Origin: an uncultured Clostridia bacterium
GTDB taxonomy: Bacteria > Bacillota > Clostridia > Saccharofermentanales > DTU023
Length of the DNA stretch: 31,528 nucleotides
NCBI GenBank assembly: GCA_937922005.1
Contig: CAKZWV010000041.1
Location: forward strand, 1 to 31,528
Direction of reading: 5' to 3'
This document shows positions 1-8,991 of this stretch, one piece after another. Numbering within the stretch: position 1 is the first letter of the stretch; each line of letters opens with the position of its first letter. Made by a program: the position numbers and the translations under genes. The notes under the pieces were generated by a model. That model searched no databases. It saw only the letters and a program-made list of their open reading frames with translations, and was not told the DNA's origin.

Positions 1-1954
1 ACTGGGTCATATCTGATTCTGGGGCCTCAGCTTCGATCACACTGAAGCCTTCAAGCTTCTTGGCTGGCATGGTCCCCATGATACGGCCCCGACGTTTGCT
101 GATATCCCCCATAATATCACCAGTGTAAGAGTCTGGAATAAAGACCTTCACTGAGGCAATAGGCTCCAAGATGATGGGATCTGCCTGGGGTAAACCAGCC
201 TTATAGGCCAGCTTGGCCGCAATCTTAAAGGAAAGTTCGTTGGAGTCCACTTCGTGGTAGGACCCATCGACCAGGGTAGCCTTCAGGTTAACCACAGGAT
301 AGCCAGCCAGGACACCCTCTTCAACGGCCTCTTCTAGGCCCTTTTGGACTGCTGGGAAGTAGTTCTTCGGAACAGCCCCACCAAAGACCTCTTCAGCAAA
401 GACCAATTGGTCGGTATCTTCCTTCGTAGGCTCAAAGACTACCCAGACATCGCCATATTGGCCATGGCCACCGGACTGTTTCTTGTGTTTGCCCTGAACT
501 TTGACCTTCTTGCGAATGGTTTCCCGGTAAGGTACCCGGATTTCTGAGAGTTCCGAATCCACCTTATAGTTGTTTTTCAGCTTGGTCTTCAGGACTTCCA
601 ACTGGACAGCACCCTGGCCAGAAATGACCAACTGTCTTGTCTCTTGATTATTGACGATATCAAAAGACGGATCTTCATCCTTGAGCCTTTGTAAGCCCTG
701 CATGATCTTGTCATCCTCACCCTTCTTGACAGGACGGATGCAAAGTTTTAAGGAAGGAACGGGAAGGGATACGGGCTTAATGACAGTGGGGTGGCTGGAG
801 GAGCTGATCGTATCATTGGTCAAGGTTTCACTCAATTTCACAGCAGCGCCGATATCCCCGGCTACCAGCTTTTTCGCTGGGAATTGCTTTTTGCCTCGCA
901 TCAGGAAGATGCCGTTATTCCGCTCTTCCTTTTTAGAACGGGCGTTATAGATAGGCGTCGAATCCGACATCGTCCCTTGGAAGACCCTAAAGTAAGTAAC
1001 CCGACCTACAAAGGAGTCAATGACCGTCTTAAAGACAAAGGCTGCCAGGGGGGCTCCCTCGTCACAAGCCAAGGTTAATTCTTCTCCATCCCCATTAGAA
1101 GCAACTGGGAGAGGACTTTCCTCGGGGCTGGGCCCATAAGAGACCAAAAACTGGAGGAGCTCTTCTACCCCCTGGCACTGGAGGGCACTACAGGGTAAGG
1201 CGGGAATTAAGGTCCCTGCCATCAAGGCATTCTTAATGCCACCCTCAATTTCTTCCTGAGTAAAAGCTTCATCGGCAAAGAACTTTTCCAGGAGGGCTTC
1301 ATCCGCCTCGGCAATCTGCTCAGTCACATGGTTTTTCACCTCTGCAGCCCGATCTTGGAGGTCAGCTGGAATATCACAGGGGGTCTTCTTGCCCTTGTCA
1401 TCGATCTTATAGGCCTTCTCTGCCAGGACGTCTACCAGACCTACCATCTTTTGTTTTTCCATGATGGGGAGGAAAAGGGGCTGGACCCGGTTACCAAACT
1501 GTTCTGCAAAGGCCTCCTCTGCCTTAAAGAAGTCAGCATTGGCCTCATCCATTCGATTCAAAATTAAGACGAGGGGCTTTTTCCCAGTAGCTAGGCGGAA
1601 AACCTTCTCGGATCCAACCGAAACGGTATCCTTCGCCGAATCGACCAGGACCACAATATCTGCGGCGGCTAGGGCTAACTGTTGATCAGCCAAGAAGTCA
1701 AAGTCACCTGGCGTATCGATAATATTGACCTTGTGGGAAGCGTACTCCACGAAGGCATACGCTGTATTAATTGAACTTCCCTTCTGGATTTCCTCCTCAG
1801 AAAAGTCCGTGACCGTGTTCCCATCTTGCGATTTGCCCATCCGATCAATAGCCTTGGTCTGAAAAAGCATAGCCTCAGCTAGCTGGGTCTTTCCGGTTCC
1901 ACCGTGGCCCATGATAGCAATATTACGAATCTTTTTGGCTGGATAATCTTGCAT
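1..1954 (-). CDS. Elongation factor G-like GTPase (C-terminus cut by window edge)
   Basis: This is a translational GTPase of the EF-G-like family that is paralogous to true EF-G; its exact ribosomal role is not settled for this family. The reading frame runs off the left edge, so about 651 residues are present and perhaps 40 are missing. The P-loop reads GHGGTGKT at residues 16-23, instead of the AHIDAGKT of the canonical FusA encoded further right; this GHGG form is typical of the EF-G-like family. DTPGDFDF is the G3 motif and NRMD replaces the usual NKMD as G4. Near the edge, GDIMGDISKRRGRIMG is the domain V signature. The ATG at 1954 follows an AAGGGGG ribosome binding site. A sigma-A-type promoter lies at 2054-2083, so it can be transcribed apart from the dus gene upstream. 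Family assignment is firm; function is inferred only from the family. Confidence 0.9.
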   Translation of the reverse strand, partial: MQDYPAKKIRNIAIMGHGGTGKTQLAEAMLFQTKAIDRMGKSQDGNTVTDFSEEEIQKGSSINTAYAFVEYASHKVNIIDTPGDFDFLADQQLALAAADIVVLVDSAKDTVSVGSEKVFRLATGKKPLVLILNRMDEANADFFKAEEAFAEQFGNRVQPLFLPIMEKQKMVGLVDVLAEKAYKIDDKGKKTPCDIPADLQDRAAEVKNHVTEQIAEADEALLEKFFADEAFTQEEIEGGIKNALMAGTLIPALPCSALQCQGVEELLQFLVSYGPSPEESPLPVASNGDGEELTLACDEGAPLAAFVFKTVIDSFVGRVTYFRVFQGTMSDSTPIYNARSKKEERNNGIFLMRGKKQFPAKKLVAGDIGAAVKLSETLTNDTISSSSHPTVIKPVSLPVPSLKLCIRPVKKGEDDKIMQGLQRLKDEDPSFDIVNNQETRQLVISGQGAVQLEVLKTKLKNNYKVDSELSEIRVPYRETIRKKVKVQGKHKKQSGGHGQYGDVWVVFEPTKEDTDQLVFAEEVFGGAVPKNYFPAVQKGLEEAVEEGVLAGYPVVNLKATLVDGSYHEVDSNELSFKIAAKLAYKAGLPQADPIILEPIASVKVFIPDSYTGDIMGDISKRRGRIMGTMPAKKLEGFSVIEAEAPESDMTQ

Positions 1955-2053
1955 GAGTTTCCCCCTTCTTCCTTGAAAGTTGATAATCTATGCTGGCGCA
2001 ACAACCCACCCCGGCATGAAAACCTGACAGTCTTTCCCTAACTTATTAACTCT

Positions 2054-2083
2054 ATTATAAGGGAAAGCATCCTCTTTACGCAA
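2054..2083 (-). promoter_or_regulatory. Sigma-A-type promoter for the EF-G-like gene
   Basis: On the minus strand, TTGCGT and a perfect TATAAT are separated by 18 bases, about 100 bases upstream of the EF-G-like start codon. It sits in the 153-base gap after the dus stop codon. Recognised by eye only. Confidence 0.6.
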
Positions 2084-2107
2084 GGACCAGCCGCCTAAGC
2101 CCCTTGC

Positions 2108-3391
2108 TTATTCTTCCAAAGGCAGGGCCTCAATGGCCGCTTTCAAGGCCTTGGCCTCCGAAATCTCCATTAAACTCGCTCGGGCTCTCTTCGCCTGGGA
2201 GGTGCCCTTTAGATAGACTGTCAAAACCGAGCGAAACTCCCGCACAGCCACTCTTTCCTCCTTCACGGTCAATAAGCCCTCCAAATGGCGGATCATGAGT
2301 TTCTTGCGTAAGGCTCCCGTCACCACGAAATCAGGGTCCAAAAGGCTGGCAAAAAGCCAAGGATCATGGACTGCCGCCCGTCCAATCATGACCCCGTCAC
2401 AAGCTGAAGCCACCAAAGCCTCCCCTGCCGACGCCAAATCTCTGATATCCCCGTTGATGTAAATAGGAAGTTGGGTCCACTTTCGACAGCCAGCAACCTT
2501 TTCCCAAGCCGCCCGTCCCGAAAAGCCCGCCTCGGTCGTCCTGGCATGGATAGCTAAAAAAGCCGCTCCAGCCTCCGTCATGGCCTCGGTAAATTCTTCC
2601 ACACAAATATTCCCTTCCGTGGGCCCTAAGCGATATTTCACCGACACCGGGCAAGGGAAACCAGTCTCCTCATAATATTCATGCAAGGTCTGGACAGTTT
2701 CTCGCACAATTGCTTTGGCCCTGGGAATATCCTTCATGAGGGCCGCCCCACTCCCCGTCTTCTGAACCTTGGGGGCCGGACAGCCCATATTGATATCAAT
2801 CATGAAAGGTTTAAAAAAAACATCCCCCTTTTGGGCCTTCAAACCCGCAGGGTCCTTAAAAGTGATAGTTTTCTGACCTTCTGTCTCCCGCCCCGGCTCT
2901 GGCATCTCCATATTTTGGGGGGGCTGTGTCAACCTCGAGTCTTGCAAAATCAGATGAAGGGCCTGGCGGAAATCAGCCGCTTCCTCGCCAAAAAGTTGCA
3001 GGGAGGTTCGCCCTTCCCGAGGGCTGGTCGCTAAATACCGATAAGTCTTCCCCAGATTACCCTGAAAGCGCAAAGATCTTGCTGAGGCCAGCTCGGTGAC
3101 CCCCAGGCCCGCCCCATACTCCTGGCAAATCTCCCGGAAAAACTGGTCAGTAAAACCGGCCAGGGGAGCCAGGGCTAGGCGATTTGGTAAAAGCCGACGA
3201 TAGCCCAAGTCTAAGGGCTGAGCAAGAAAAGCTCGAACAGCCTCTTTATCCTGGGCCTGGCCCCTATAGGGCCGGCGGTCTGGCATCGCCCCAGATTCTG
3301 CTGAACATGGTGCTTCAAGGCTAGTACTATCACTAAGATTAGGGCTAGAACTGGGTGTGAAACTGGGTTTAGAATTCGATATATAGATCAT
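2108..3391 (-). CDS. dus: tRNA-dihydrouridine synthase (Dus family)
   Basis: An FMN- and NADPH-dependent enzyme that reduces uridine to dihydrouridine in tRNA. Family motifs in order are APLAGFTD (FMN binding, residues 75-82), DINMGCPAPKVQKTGSGAAL with the catalytic Cys near 204, IHARTTEAGFSGRAAW, NGDI and GVMIGRAA. At 427 residues it is longer than the usual 320-350. There is a Ser/Pro-rich N-terminal extension of about 65 residues, and an insert of roughly 40 residues (about 150-195) just before the catalytic motif. I chose the ATG at 3391, preceded by GGGAG at 10 bases; a TTG at 3415 or an internal ATG at 3286 are alternatives. The stop of the polysaccharide deacetylase lies only 27 bases upstream, so the two are probably co-transcribed. 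Which uridine is modified cannot be told. Confidence 0.92.
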   Translation of the reverse strand: MIYISNSKPSFTPSSSPNLSDSTSLEAPCSAESGAMPDRRPYRGQAQDKEAVRAFLAQPLDLGYRRLLPNRLALAPLAGFTDQFFREICQEYGAGLGVTELASARSLRFQGNLGKTYRYLATSPREGRTSLQLFGEEAADFRQALHLILQDSRLTQPPQNMEMPEPGRETEGQKTITFKDPAGLKAQKGDVFFKPFMIDINMGCPAPKVQKTGSGAALMKDIPRAKAIVRETVQTLHEYYEETGFPCPVSVKYRLGPTEGNICVEEFTEAMTEAGAAFLAIHARTTEAGFSGRAAWEKVAGCRKWTQLPIYINGDIRDLASAGEALVASACDGVMIGRAAVHDPWLFASLLDPDFVVTGALRKKLMIRHLEGLLTVKEERVAVREFRSVLTVYLKGTSQAKRARASLMEISEAKALKAAIEALPLEE

Positions 3392-3418
3392 ACTAACAAT
3401 TCTCCCTACAAACAAATC

Positions 3419-4624
3419 TTATTCTTCCGGCGTCGGGGCTGGCCCTTCGCTGGCAATCAAAGCCGGATCCACGGGCTGGTAACCCATATCCAGGAGGCCC
3501 CGAAGGATGTCCGGCAAGGCCTTGGCCGTACAGGGCTGATCGTGGAAAACCAGAGTAGCACCTGATGTTAGGCGGGGACTTTCTAAGGTGACCTTCGTAA
3601 GGGCCTCTGGTGTCTTATAAGCACTAAGATCATCATAGCCATAAGTCCAATTCAACAGGGTCAGGCCAGCTTCAGCACAAAGCTGCAAGGTATCTGCACT
3701 GTATTCCCCAAAGGGCGGACGAAAAAACCTTGGCCGAATCCCTAGGGCCGTCTCTAAGGCCTGGTTAAACTCCACGATCTCCTTCTTTTGCTCCTCATAG
3801 GATAACAGAGTGAGTTTTGAATGAGAGTGACTATGGTTTCCGATACTATGGCCCATCGCTAGGACCTTTTTCACTGCCGCTACCTGCGTCTTGTCCTGAA
3901 GAAAAAAGCCATTCACAAAAAAAATCGCCTTCACCCCGACATCCGAACAAGCTTTAGCCAAGTCCAACATATGCTCATCCGGCGCATCATCGATGGTAAT
4001 CAAAAAGAGTTTGGACGTGGCGGCCTGTGCTGGATCCTGGGCCTGGTCTTGCGCTTGATCCTGGTTTGAAAACTGGCCCCCGCTCTTCTCAGCCTTGGCA
4101 GGCAAAGCTTCCACTATAAAATTATTTGGATTCAACCGATAGCGAAAAAAAGAAGGCGACGACTGTTCAGGGGCCGCAGGCTGATTGGCGGCATCCTCGC
4201 CCTCCTGAGCCTTTGAACCAGATAAATTGTGCCTTGCCGACACGGAAGCAGAAGCCAAGAGGGCAGGAGTATTTGTTGCCTTGGAATTATGATGCAACAA
4301 ATAATCCTGCGAGGAAGTTTCCGCAAAGCCTCGTACTTCTTGGGCATAATCGGCTTGGCTTGCCTTAGCAAAACGGGCAATGGCCCGCCACTGAACCAAG
4401 GCCAGGGCGCTCAGGATAAGCACGCCGATGGCCAGAAAGGCAAAATACCATTGCGCTCGGCGACCCTGTTCGACTAGATGATAGAAAGACGGCGAAGACT
4501 GTGCTGGCGCTAGGTGGGCTGACGATAGCCGAGACGGTTGAGACTGAGCTAGCAGTCGTTGAGTTGACGAAAGGTGAGAAGCTGAAGGCTGAGAAGACGA
4601 TGGCTGTGATTCGGACTCGGACAT
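3419..4624 (-). CDS. Membrane-anchored polysaccharide deacetylase (NodB domain)
   Basis: A carbohydrate esterase family 4 protein, expected to remove acetyl groups from peptidoglycan or another surface polysaccharide outside the cell. A Ser/Gln-rich cytoplasmic segment (1-55) precedes one membrane helix at about 60-78, then an extracytoplasmic linker with a DQAQDQAQD stretch (about 189-200). The NodB domain runs from about 205 to 395. Its motifs are visible: TIDDAPD with the metal and base aspartates (212-213), NHSHSHS (263-269), RPPFGEYS (302-309), LNWTYGYDD, and LVFHD with the C-terminal His (361). The usual FDDG is IDDA here. The ATG at 4624 has AAAGG nine bases upstream; a longer upstream reading is less likely. 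It heads a unit with dus and is read from a promoter facing the lipoprotein gene. Confidence 0.88.
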   Translation of the reverse strand: MSESESQPSSSQPSASHLSSTQRLLAQSQPSRLSSAHLAPAQSSPSFYHLVEQGRRAQWYFAFLAIGVLILSALALVQWRAIARFAKASQADYAQEVRGFAETSSQDYLLHHNSKATNTPALLASASVSARHNLSGSKAQEGEDAANQPAAPEQSSPSFFRYRLNPNNFIVEALPAKAEKSGGQFSNQDQAQDQAQDPAQAATSKLFLITIDDAPDEHMLDLAKACSDVGVKAIFFVNGFFLQDKTQVAAVKKVLAMGHSIGNHSHSHSKLTLLSYEEQKKEIVEFNQALETALGIRPRFFRPPFGEYSADTLQLCAEAGLTLLNWTYGYDDLSAYKTPEALTKVTLESPRLTSGATLVFHDQPCTAKALPDILRGLLDMGYQPVDPALIASEGPAPTPEE

Positions 4625-4694
4625 AGAAGAAAACCTTTCTAGGGGCACACCAGGGCAAAGAAGGGAAAATCTTGCGCCAGGGGCCAAGCGACTT

Positions 4695-4715
4695 CATTTG
4701 CGCCAGAAGCAAATG
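4695..4715. other. Small inverted repeat in deacetylase leader
   Basis: CATTTGC and GCAAATG form a perfect 7-bp stem with a 7-base loop, in the 5' untranslated region of the deacetylase. The surrounding leader also holds two imperfect direct copies of GGGCAAAGAAGG (about 4655-4666 and 4732-4743). Function unknown. Confidence 0.35.
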
Positions 4716-4756
4716 ACTGCGTGCACACAGGGGCAAAGAAGGCAAAGATTCTCGTC

Positions 4757-4784
4757 ATTCTAGCAAATAACCCTTAATTTGCAA
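4757..4784 (-). promoter_or_regulatory. Promoter for the deacetylase-dus unit
   Basis: On the minus strand TTGCAA is followed after 16 bases by TAGAAT, which carries a TGC extension directly upstream (extended -10). The predicted transcript has a leader of about 125 bases before the ATG at 4624. The -35 hexamer is a perfect palindrome shared with the plus-strand promoter. Confidence 0.55.
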
Positions 4785-4807
4785 AGTCGCCCTAAATATG
4801 TTATGCT
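4779..4807 (+). promoter_or_regulatory. Promoter for the lipoprotein gene
   Basis: TTGCAA at 4779-4784, a 17-base spacer and TATGCT at 4802-4807. It lies about 85 bases upstream of the lipoprotein start codon. The same TTGCAA serves as the -35 of the divergent minus-strand promoter. Confidence 0.55.
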
Positions 4808-4895
4808 CCTATACTTGAAATGGAAGATAATTCTCGGCCAAGTCACCTAGTGTAGACGAGGTACGAAAGCCTACCACCACCAACAGGAGGAAAGA

Positions 4896-6029
4896 ATGAA
4901 AGCTAAAGCTGTGAAACTATGTTTGCTAGCGCTAATCCTTGCCCTAACAAGCACCACTTCTTGTCGCCTTTCGGATAAAAAGAAAAAGGGCGATGAGGAA
5001 ACGAAAAACGTGGAAATCGACCTACCCGAGATTGAGATGGAAGGAAGCGATGAGCAAGCAGAAGCTAGTAAAAACAGCAAAGGCCTGACGGCTCGGGAGG
5101 TCCAGTACCTGAACTATATGGACGACCAGCTAGCCAAGCTCGATGCCGCCTGGACGGAATTTGGTAAAAAGATGCCCACCTTTACGAAGGCAGCCATTGA
5201 CCAAGGGGATGTCGTTACGGAGCTCTCCAGCTTCACCCAACCCCGGGCCAAATTGCTTGACGCCTGTTCCATGGTAGAAGTCCTACCCCTCAGCAGCGTT
5301 CCCGCCAATCTGAAGCTCCTCTTTGACAACGGTTTTGTACTTTGTAATCAGATCCGTGGCTTGATGTATGAAACCATGCATATGAATGCTACGAATATGC
5401 CGGCTGACTACAAGGAGTTGAACGACTCCTTCTCTGCCTTCCTCTCCCACGCCAAAGCCTTTATCGACGACGCCAACCAGGGCCAGATTGAAAAGGCCCA
5501 GGGCTATTTTGAACCTGTGGACTGGGAAGCCGTGAGTAAACAAAAAATTGCCTTGGAGGATGTCTTTAATGTAGCCGATTACGGCTTACCCTTTGGGTCC
5601 AGCCGGGCCCAGGTCATGGGGGTCGAAGGGATTGTTTCTGGTTATGACCGGATGGATAGCCTCACCTATCCTTGTGTCGTCTACATCTACGAAGGGTCGC
5701 GGACCTATCATTTCAATGAACATGACCAGTTGGTCTCTTATACCTACCAGCTTGTGCCCAAGGACCAGAACCCCTATATCGACATGATGGCCCTCCATTT
5801 CCCCCTCTTACGGGCCTTTAACTATAAAGAGTACTATTTCATGAACTTTGCTTCTTCGGTCACCTTAAACGACCGGGGCTACTATGTTTGGTACCATGAC
5901 GAGCGTCCCAGCTGTACCCTGACTATGACGGCCAAGGGCAATGATCCTTCTCAGCCCATTACCATTGAAGTTGTCGCCAAGGTCAAGCAAGAAGCTGGCA
6001 ACAAGCCCGCGGCCACTCAACAACCATAA
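4896..6029 (+). CDS. Putative lipoprotein of unknown function
   Basis: I do not recognise the family. The 377-residue product starts with a typical signal peptide: basic residues, a hydrophobic core at about 8-17, then TSTTSC with Cys 23 as the likely lipidation site. The residue at -3 is Thr rather than the preferred Leu, so the lipobox is imperfect. A charged linker rich in Lys, Asp and Glu (about 26-58) follows, then a mostly helical-looking region (about 65-200) and a second half rich in Tyr, Asp and aromatic residues that ends in a Pro/Gln tail. The most likely role is a surface-exposed, membrane-tethered protein in a single-gene transcription unit. The ATG follows AGGAGGAAAGA, a strong ribosome binding site. 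A bidirectional terminator lies downstream. Confidence 0.8.
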   Translation: MKAKAVKLCLLALILALTSTTSCRLSDKKKKGDEETKNVEIDLPEIEMEGSDEQAEASKNSKGLTAREVQYLNYMDDQLAKLDAAWTEFGKKMPTFTKAAIDQGDVVTELSSFTQPRAKLLDACSMVEVLPLSSVPANLKLLFDNGFVLCNQIRGLMYETMHMNATNMPADYKELNDSFSAFLSHAKAFIDDANQGQIEKAQGYFEPVDWEAVSKQKIALEDVFNVADYGLPFGSSRAQVMGVEGIVSGYDRMDSLTYPCVVYIYEGSRTYHFNEHDQLVSYTYQLVPKDQNPYIDMMALHFPLLRAFNYKEYYFMNFASSVTLNDRGYYVWYHDERPSCTLTMTAKGNDPSQPITIEVVAKVKQEAGNKPAATQQP

Positions 6030-6064
6030 TATATGTAATCCTTAGATCAGCAACGATAATATAT
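6021..6064. repeat. Direct repeat spanning the lipoprotein stop codon
   Basis: CAACCATAATATAT at 6021-6034 and CAACGATAATATAT at 6051-6064 match at 13 of 14 positions, exactly 30 bases apart. The first copy contains the last codons and TAA stop of the lipoprotein gene; the second is untranslated. Confidence 0.6.
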
Positions 6065-6090
6065 CAATTGACAAAACAGATTTAGGACAC

Positions 6091-6125
6091 AAAAAAGGAC
6101 CAGAGCTAAGCTCTGGTCCTTTTTT
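6091..6125. terminator. Bidirectional intrinsic terminator
   Basis: A 10-bp perfect stem (GGACCAGAGC with GCTCTGGTCC) and a 3-base loop, flanked by six A on the left and a run of T on the right. It can stop the plus-strand lipoprotein transcript and the minus-strand flavodiiron transcript that converge here. Confidence 0.92.
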
Positions 6126-6140
6126 ACGCTTAGTATCGAT

Positions 6141-7367
6141 TTAGATACCCTTGGCAATATCTTCAGCTATCTTTTTAGCCATATCTTGCAGGTCAGGGAC
6201 TTGAGCAGGGTCAAGGGCACTCTTTATGGTAATGGGCTCAGTAACTTCTGTCAGATTCTTACCAGGAGACAAGATCTCTCGAGCCTGATCAAGGGCCTTT
6301 CCGCCCCATGACATATTGTAGATAAAGGCGATCCGACGGTTGTCGTAGTTGGTCAAGGCCACATGGCGGAGGAGGAAATCCATATTCCTATAGAGCTGGG
6401 CATTGTAGTTATTGCAGAAAAAGACCCCGTGGCTAAAGCGGTGGAGGTCACTCAAGATATAAGAGTCATCGGTGTTCGATACATCGTAAACCCGGATATT
6501 GGGACAGCCCTCCCGACTAATGAACCCAGCTAAGAGGTCTGCTGCTTTGGCAGAATTCCCATACATAGACCCGTAGACGATGACCACCCCCGGCTCCTCA
6601 GGTTGATAGGTACTCCAGTGCTGGTATTTATCCAAAATATAGGCAATGGTCTCCGGAGTCCGGAAGATAAGGCCATGGAGGGGGGCAAGGATCTTAATAT
6701 CTAAGGCAGAAGCCTTTTTCAAAACAGCCTGGACCATTGGGCCTCGTGCCCCCACAATATTGAAGTAATAGCGGCGATTCTCACCTAACCAATCTAGGTC
6801 ATAGTTGACCTGGTCAGCAAAATGGTGACCAGCCGGGGCCTTAAAAGATCCAAAGGCATCAGCAGAAAAGAATACCTTGGTCGTCTCATCATAAGTCATC
6901 ATCACTTCGGGCCAGTGGACCATCGGGGCCGTCACATGCCGTAAAACATGAGAGCCCAAGTCTGTAGTATCCCCATCCCCTACAATTCTTGCGGTTTCCA
7001 GTTGTTTAATGGGCTGTTCCCGGAAAAATTGTCCGAGCAAGTTTTTGGCCTGGCGGGTCATGATCATCTGAGCATCTGGATAGATGGCCAACAAAGACAG
7101 CAAGGCCTTCGTATGATCAGGTTCCACATGGTTGAGAATCAAATAATCCAAGGGCCGATCCTGCAACAGGTTTTGCACGGTCAGAATGAAATCCTCCACG
7201 CCAGCCTCTTCCATGCAGTCTAAAATGGCGGTTTTCTCCGCCAAAATAATATAACTATTATAAGATACCCCTTCCGGGATTGGTACCAGATTTTCAAACT
7301 TACTTAGTCGTCGATCGACTGATTGGAAGAAAATGGTATCCTTCGCAATATCTTCTTTCCAGATCAT
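6141..7367 (-). CDS. Flavodiiron protein (oxygen or nitric oxide reductase, FprA type)
   Basis: A soluble A-type flavoprotein of anaerobes that reduces O2 to water, or NO to N2O, using electrons from rubredoxin or related carriers. The N-terminal metallo-beta-lactamase-like domain (about 1-250) keeps all seven diiron ligands at positions expected for the family: HVEPDH gives H80, E82, D84 and H85, followed by H151, D170 (SADAFGSF) and H231 (PLHG). The C-terminal flavodoxin domain (about 260-408) has the FMN loop YGSMYGNSAKA. The length of 408 residues is typical. The ATG at 7367 follows AAAGGAG at nine bases; the TTG further upstream has no support. It stands alone with its own promoter. The electron donor is not encoded beside it; the ferredoxin at 18.5 kb is one possibility but that is speculation. 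Confidence 0.93.
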   Translation of the reverse strand: MIWKEDIAKDTIFFQSVDRRLSKFENLVPIPEGVSYNSYIILAEKTAILDCMEEAGVEDFILTVQNLLQDRPLDYLILNHVEPDHTKALLSLLAIYPDAQMIMTRQAKNLLGQFFREQPIKQLETARIVGDGDTTDLGSHVLRHVTAPMVHWPEVMMTYDETTKVFFSADAFGSFKAPAGHHFADQVNYDLDWLGENRRYYFNIVGARGPMVQAVLKKASALDIKILAPLHGLIFRTPETIAYILDKYQHWSTYQPEEPGVVIVYGSMYGNSAKAADLLAGFISREGCPNIRVYDVSNTDDSYILSDLHRFSHGVFFCNNYNAQLYRNMDFLLRHVALTNYDNRRIAFIYNMSWGGKALDQAREILSPGKNLTEVTEPITIKSALDPAQVPDLQDMAKKIAEDIAKGI

Positions 7368-7449
7368 GCGCTGCAACTCCTTTCTGGCAAGTGCGTACAA
7401 TACATGGGAATATAAAACAAAAATGTTAAAGACAGAAATATCACCCCAT

Positions 7450-7478
7450 AGTATGCCAGACGGGAGTATTTATTGCAA
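7450..7478 (-). promoter_or_regulatory. Probable promoter of the flavodiiron gene
   Basis: Minus strand TTGCAA, 17 bases, then CATACT with TGG directly upstream (extended -10). It lies about 80 bases before the start codon, downstream of the tuf terminator. The -10 is imperfect. Confidence 0.45.
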
Positions 7479-7500
7479 AAAACACTGCCTGAAAGCACTG
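7477..7500. repeat. Decayed copy of the tuf terminator
   Basis: This A-run plus CACTGCCTGAAAGCACTG closely resembles the terminator at 7541-7567 (AAAAAAAGCACTGCCCGAAGG and on), which lies 64 bases away. Substitutions destroy the base pairing of the stem, so it should no longer fold. Confidence 0.5.
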
Positions 7501-7540
7501 ATCTCTGGGCAAATAATCGCAGAACCTGAATAGATTTAAC

Positions 7541-7567
7541 AAAAAAAGCACTGCCCGAAGGCAGTGC
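7541..7567 (-). terminator. Intrinsic terminator of tuf
   Basis: Read on the minus strand, GCACTGCC, a TTCG tetraloop and GGCAGTGC are followed by seven T. It sits about 45 bases past the tuf stop codon. Confidence 0.93.
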
Positions 7568-7609
7568 GGAGAAAAATGTTATAAATGGTTAGAATAAATA
7601 TTCTTGTAA

Positions 7610-8809
<1,200 letters not shown>

Positions 8810-8846
8810 TTAGGATTACATCCTCCTTATGATATGGATTATTTGC

Positions 8847-8887
8847 CGCTAGGGCTGAATGGATTGCTAAAGTGTTAGCCACTAGCG
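8847..8887 (-). other. Stem-loop at the 5' end of the tuf transcript
   Basis: On the minus strand CTAGCG's partner CGCTAG, extended by GGCT/AGCC with a single bulged base, gives a stem of about 10 bp and a 20-base loop. It begins within a few bases of the transcription start expected from the promoter at 8891-8919, so the mRNA 5' end would be paired. Confidence 0.5.
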
Positions 8888-8890
8888 CTC

Positions 8891-8919
8891 ATTATAATAT
8901 TTATTTCCTAACCCTGCAA
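8891..8919 (-). promoter_or_regulatory. Promoter for tuf
   Basis: Minus strand TTGCAG, a 17-base spacer, then TATAAT. It lies in the fusA-tuf gap and allows tuf to be transcribed independently of the upstream str genes. Confidence 0.75.
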
Positions 8920-8991
8920 GTCAACCACCATAAGTCCTAAATAGGGGTGCTAAACGAGCTGGGAGGAAGTTTTAAGGGATCTTTCGCTCAA

